Of a DNA stretch of 6,341 nt, positions 6,228 through 6,341 are shown piece after piece. A model generated the notes under the pieces. It did no database searches. It was not told where the DNA came from and worked only from the letters and a program-made list of their open reading frames with translations. Positions within the stretch are counted from its first letter, which is position 1. Every line of letters starts with the position of its first letter. The position numbers were made by a program, and so were the translations under genes. Source of the DNA: CAYZEZ01 sp964477295 (GTDB taxonomy: Bacteria; Bacteroidota; Bacteroidia; Bacteroidales; SM23-62); NCBI GenBank assembly GCA_964477295.1, contig CAYZEZ010000274.1, positions 1 through 6,341 of the forward strand, given 5' to 3'.

Positions 6228-6341
6228 ATGACCGCAGCACAACAAGCACAAATTGATCAGATGGTAAGGCGGGAGCAGGGCAGATTGATGAACTTCATCA
6301 GGAAACGGGTAGGAGATAGAAGTGATGCGGAAGATATAATG
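6228..6341 (+). CDS. ECF-type RNA polymerase sigma factor, N-terminal part (truncated by window edge)
   Basis: The ATG at 6228 opens a frame of 38 codons that continues past the window. The residues NFIRKRVGDRSDAEDIM (22-38) match the start of sigma-70 region 2 as found in small extracytoplasmic-function sigma factors, where a pattern like 'L..F...R.....DAEDI.Q..F' begins core RNA polymerase binding. The Gln-rich first ten residues and the REQGRL run (15-20) fit the usual short N-terminus. An overlapping ATG at 6214 is in another frame and ends at once, so 6228 is the start. ECF factors redirect RNA polymerase to a small regulon and are usually paired with an anti-sigma factor; any partner lies outside the window. 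Region 4 and the ECF subgroup cannot be seen. The family call is good but rests on a short fragment. Confidence 0.85.
   Translation, partial: MTAAQQAQIDQMVRREQGRLMNFIRKRVGDRSDAEDIM

Overview
The window looks like a stretch of a Bacteroidota chromosome, probably from a Bacteroidales/Marinilabiliales-like lineage. This is an inference from several things: start codons lack clear Shine-Dalgarno sequences, one exported protein has a cleavage site of the 'FSQ' type, MsrA is made as a lipoprotein, a huge BNR/VPS10-type secreted protein is present, and intergenic gaps carry GTCAT...ATGAC bipartite palindromes of a kind I associate with this phylum. No species can be named from the sequence.

Layout: at the far left edge, a possible divergent minus-strand gene begins at position 35 and runs out of the window. 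Next is a gene-poor stretch of nearly 400 bp with a REP-like palindrome (124-198), a second partial copy (240-253), and a strong hairpin (167-195). Three complete genes follow on the plus strand: a lipoprotein-type peptide methionine sulfoxide reductase A (424-1074), a DASS/SLC13-family sodium-coupled anion or carboxylate symporter (1176-2678), and a 1086-residue secreted protein with eleven Asp-box (BNR) repeats (2746-6006). After a second REP-like palindrome (6063-6131), the first 38 codons of an ECF-type sigma factor (6228 onward) run off the right edge.

The three complete genes share a strand, with gaps of 101 and 67 bp. Co-transcription is possible, but no pathway obviously links them. 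MsrA should repair oxidised methionine in envelope proteins, the symporter should import di-/tricarboxylates or sulfate-like anions, and the BNR protein should act outside the inner membrane, with no known activity. REP-like elements lie on both sides of the three-gene block. The sigma factor lies beyond the right-hand element and probably starts a separate regulatory unit.

I found no CRISPR array, tRNA, rRNA, insertion sequence or clear defence system. Nothing here is convincing evidence of a new multi-gene system. The most open questions are the function of the large BNR protein, the role of the REP-like elements, and what the truncated sigma factor controls.
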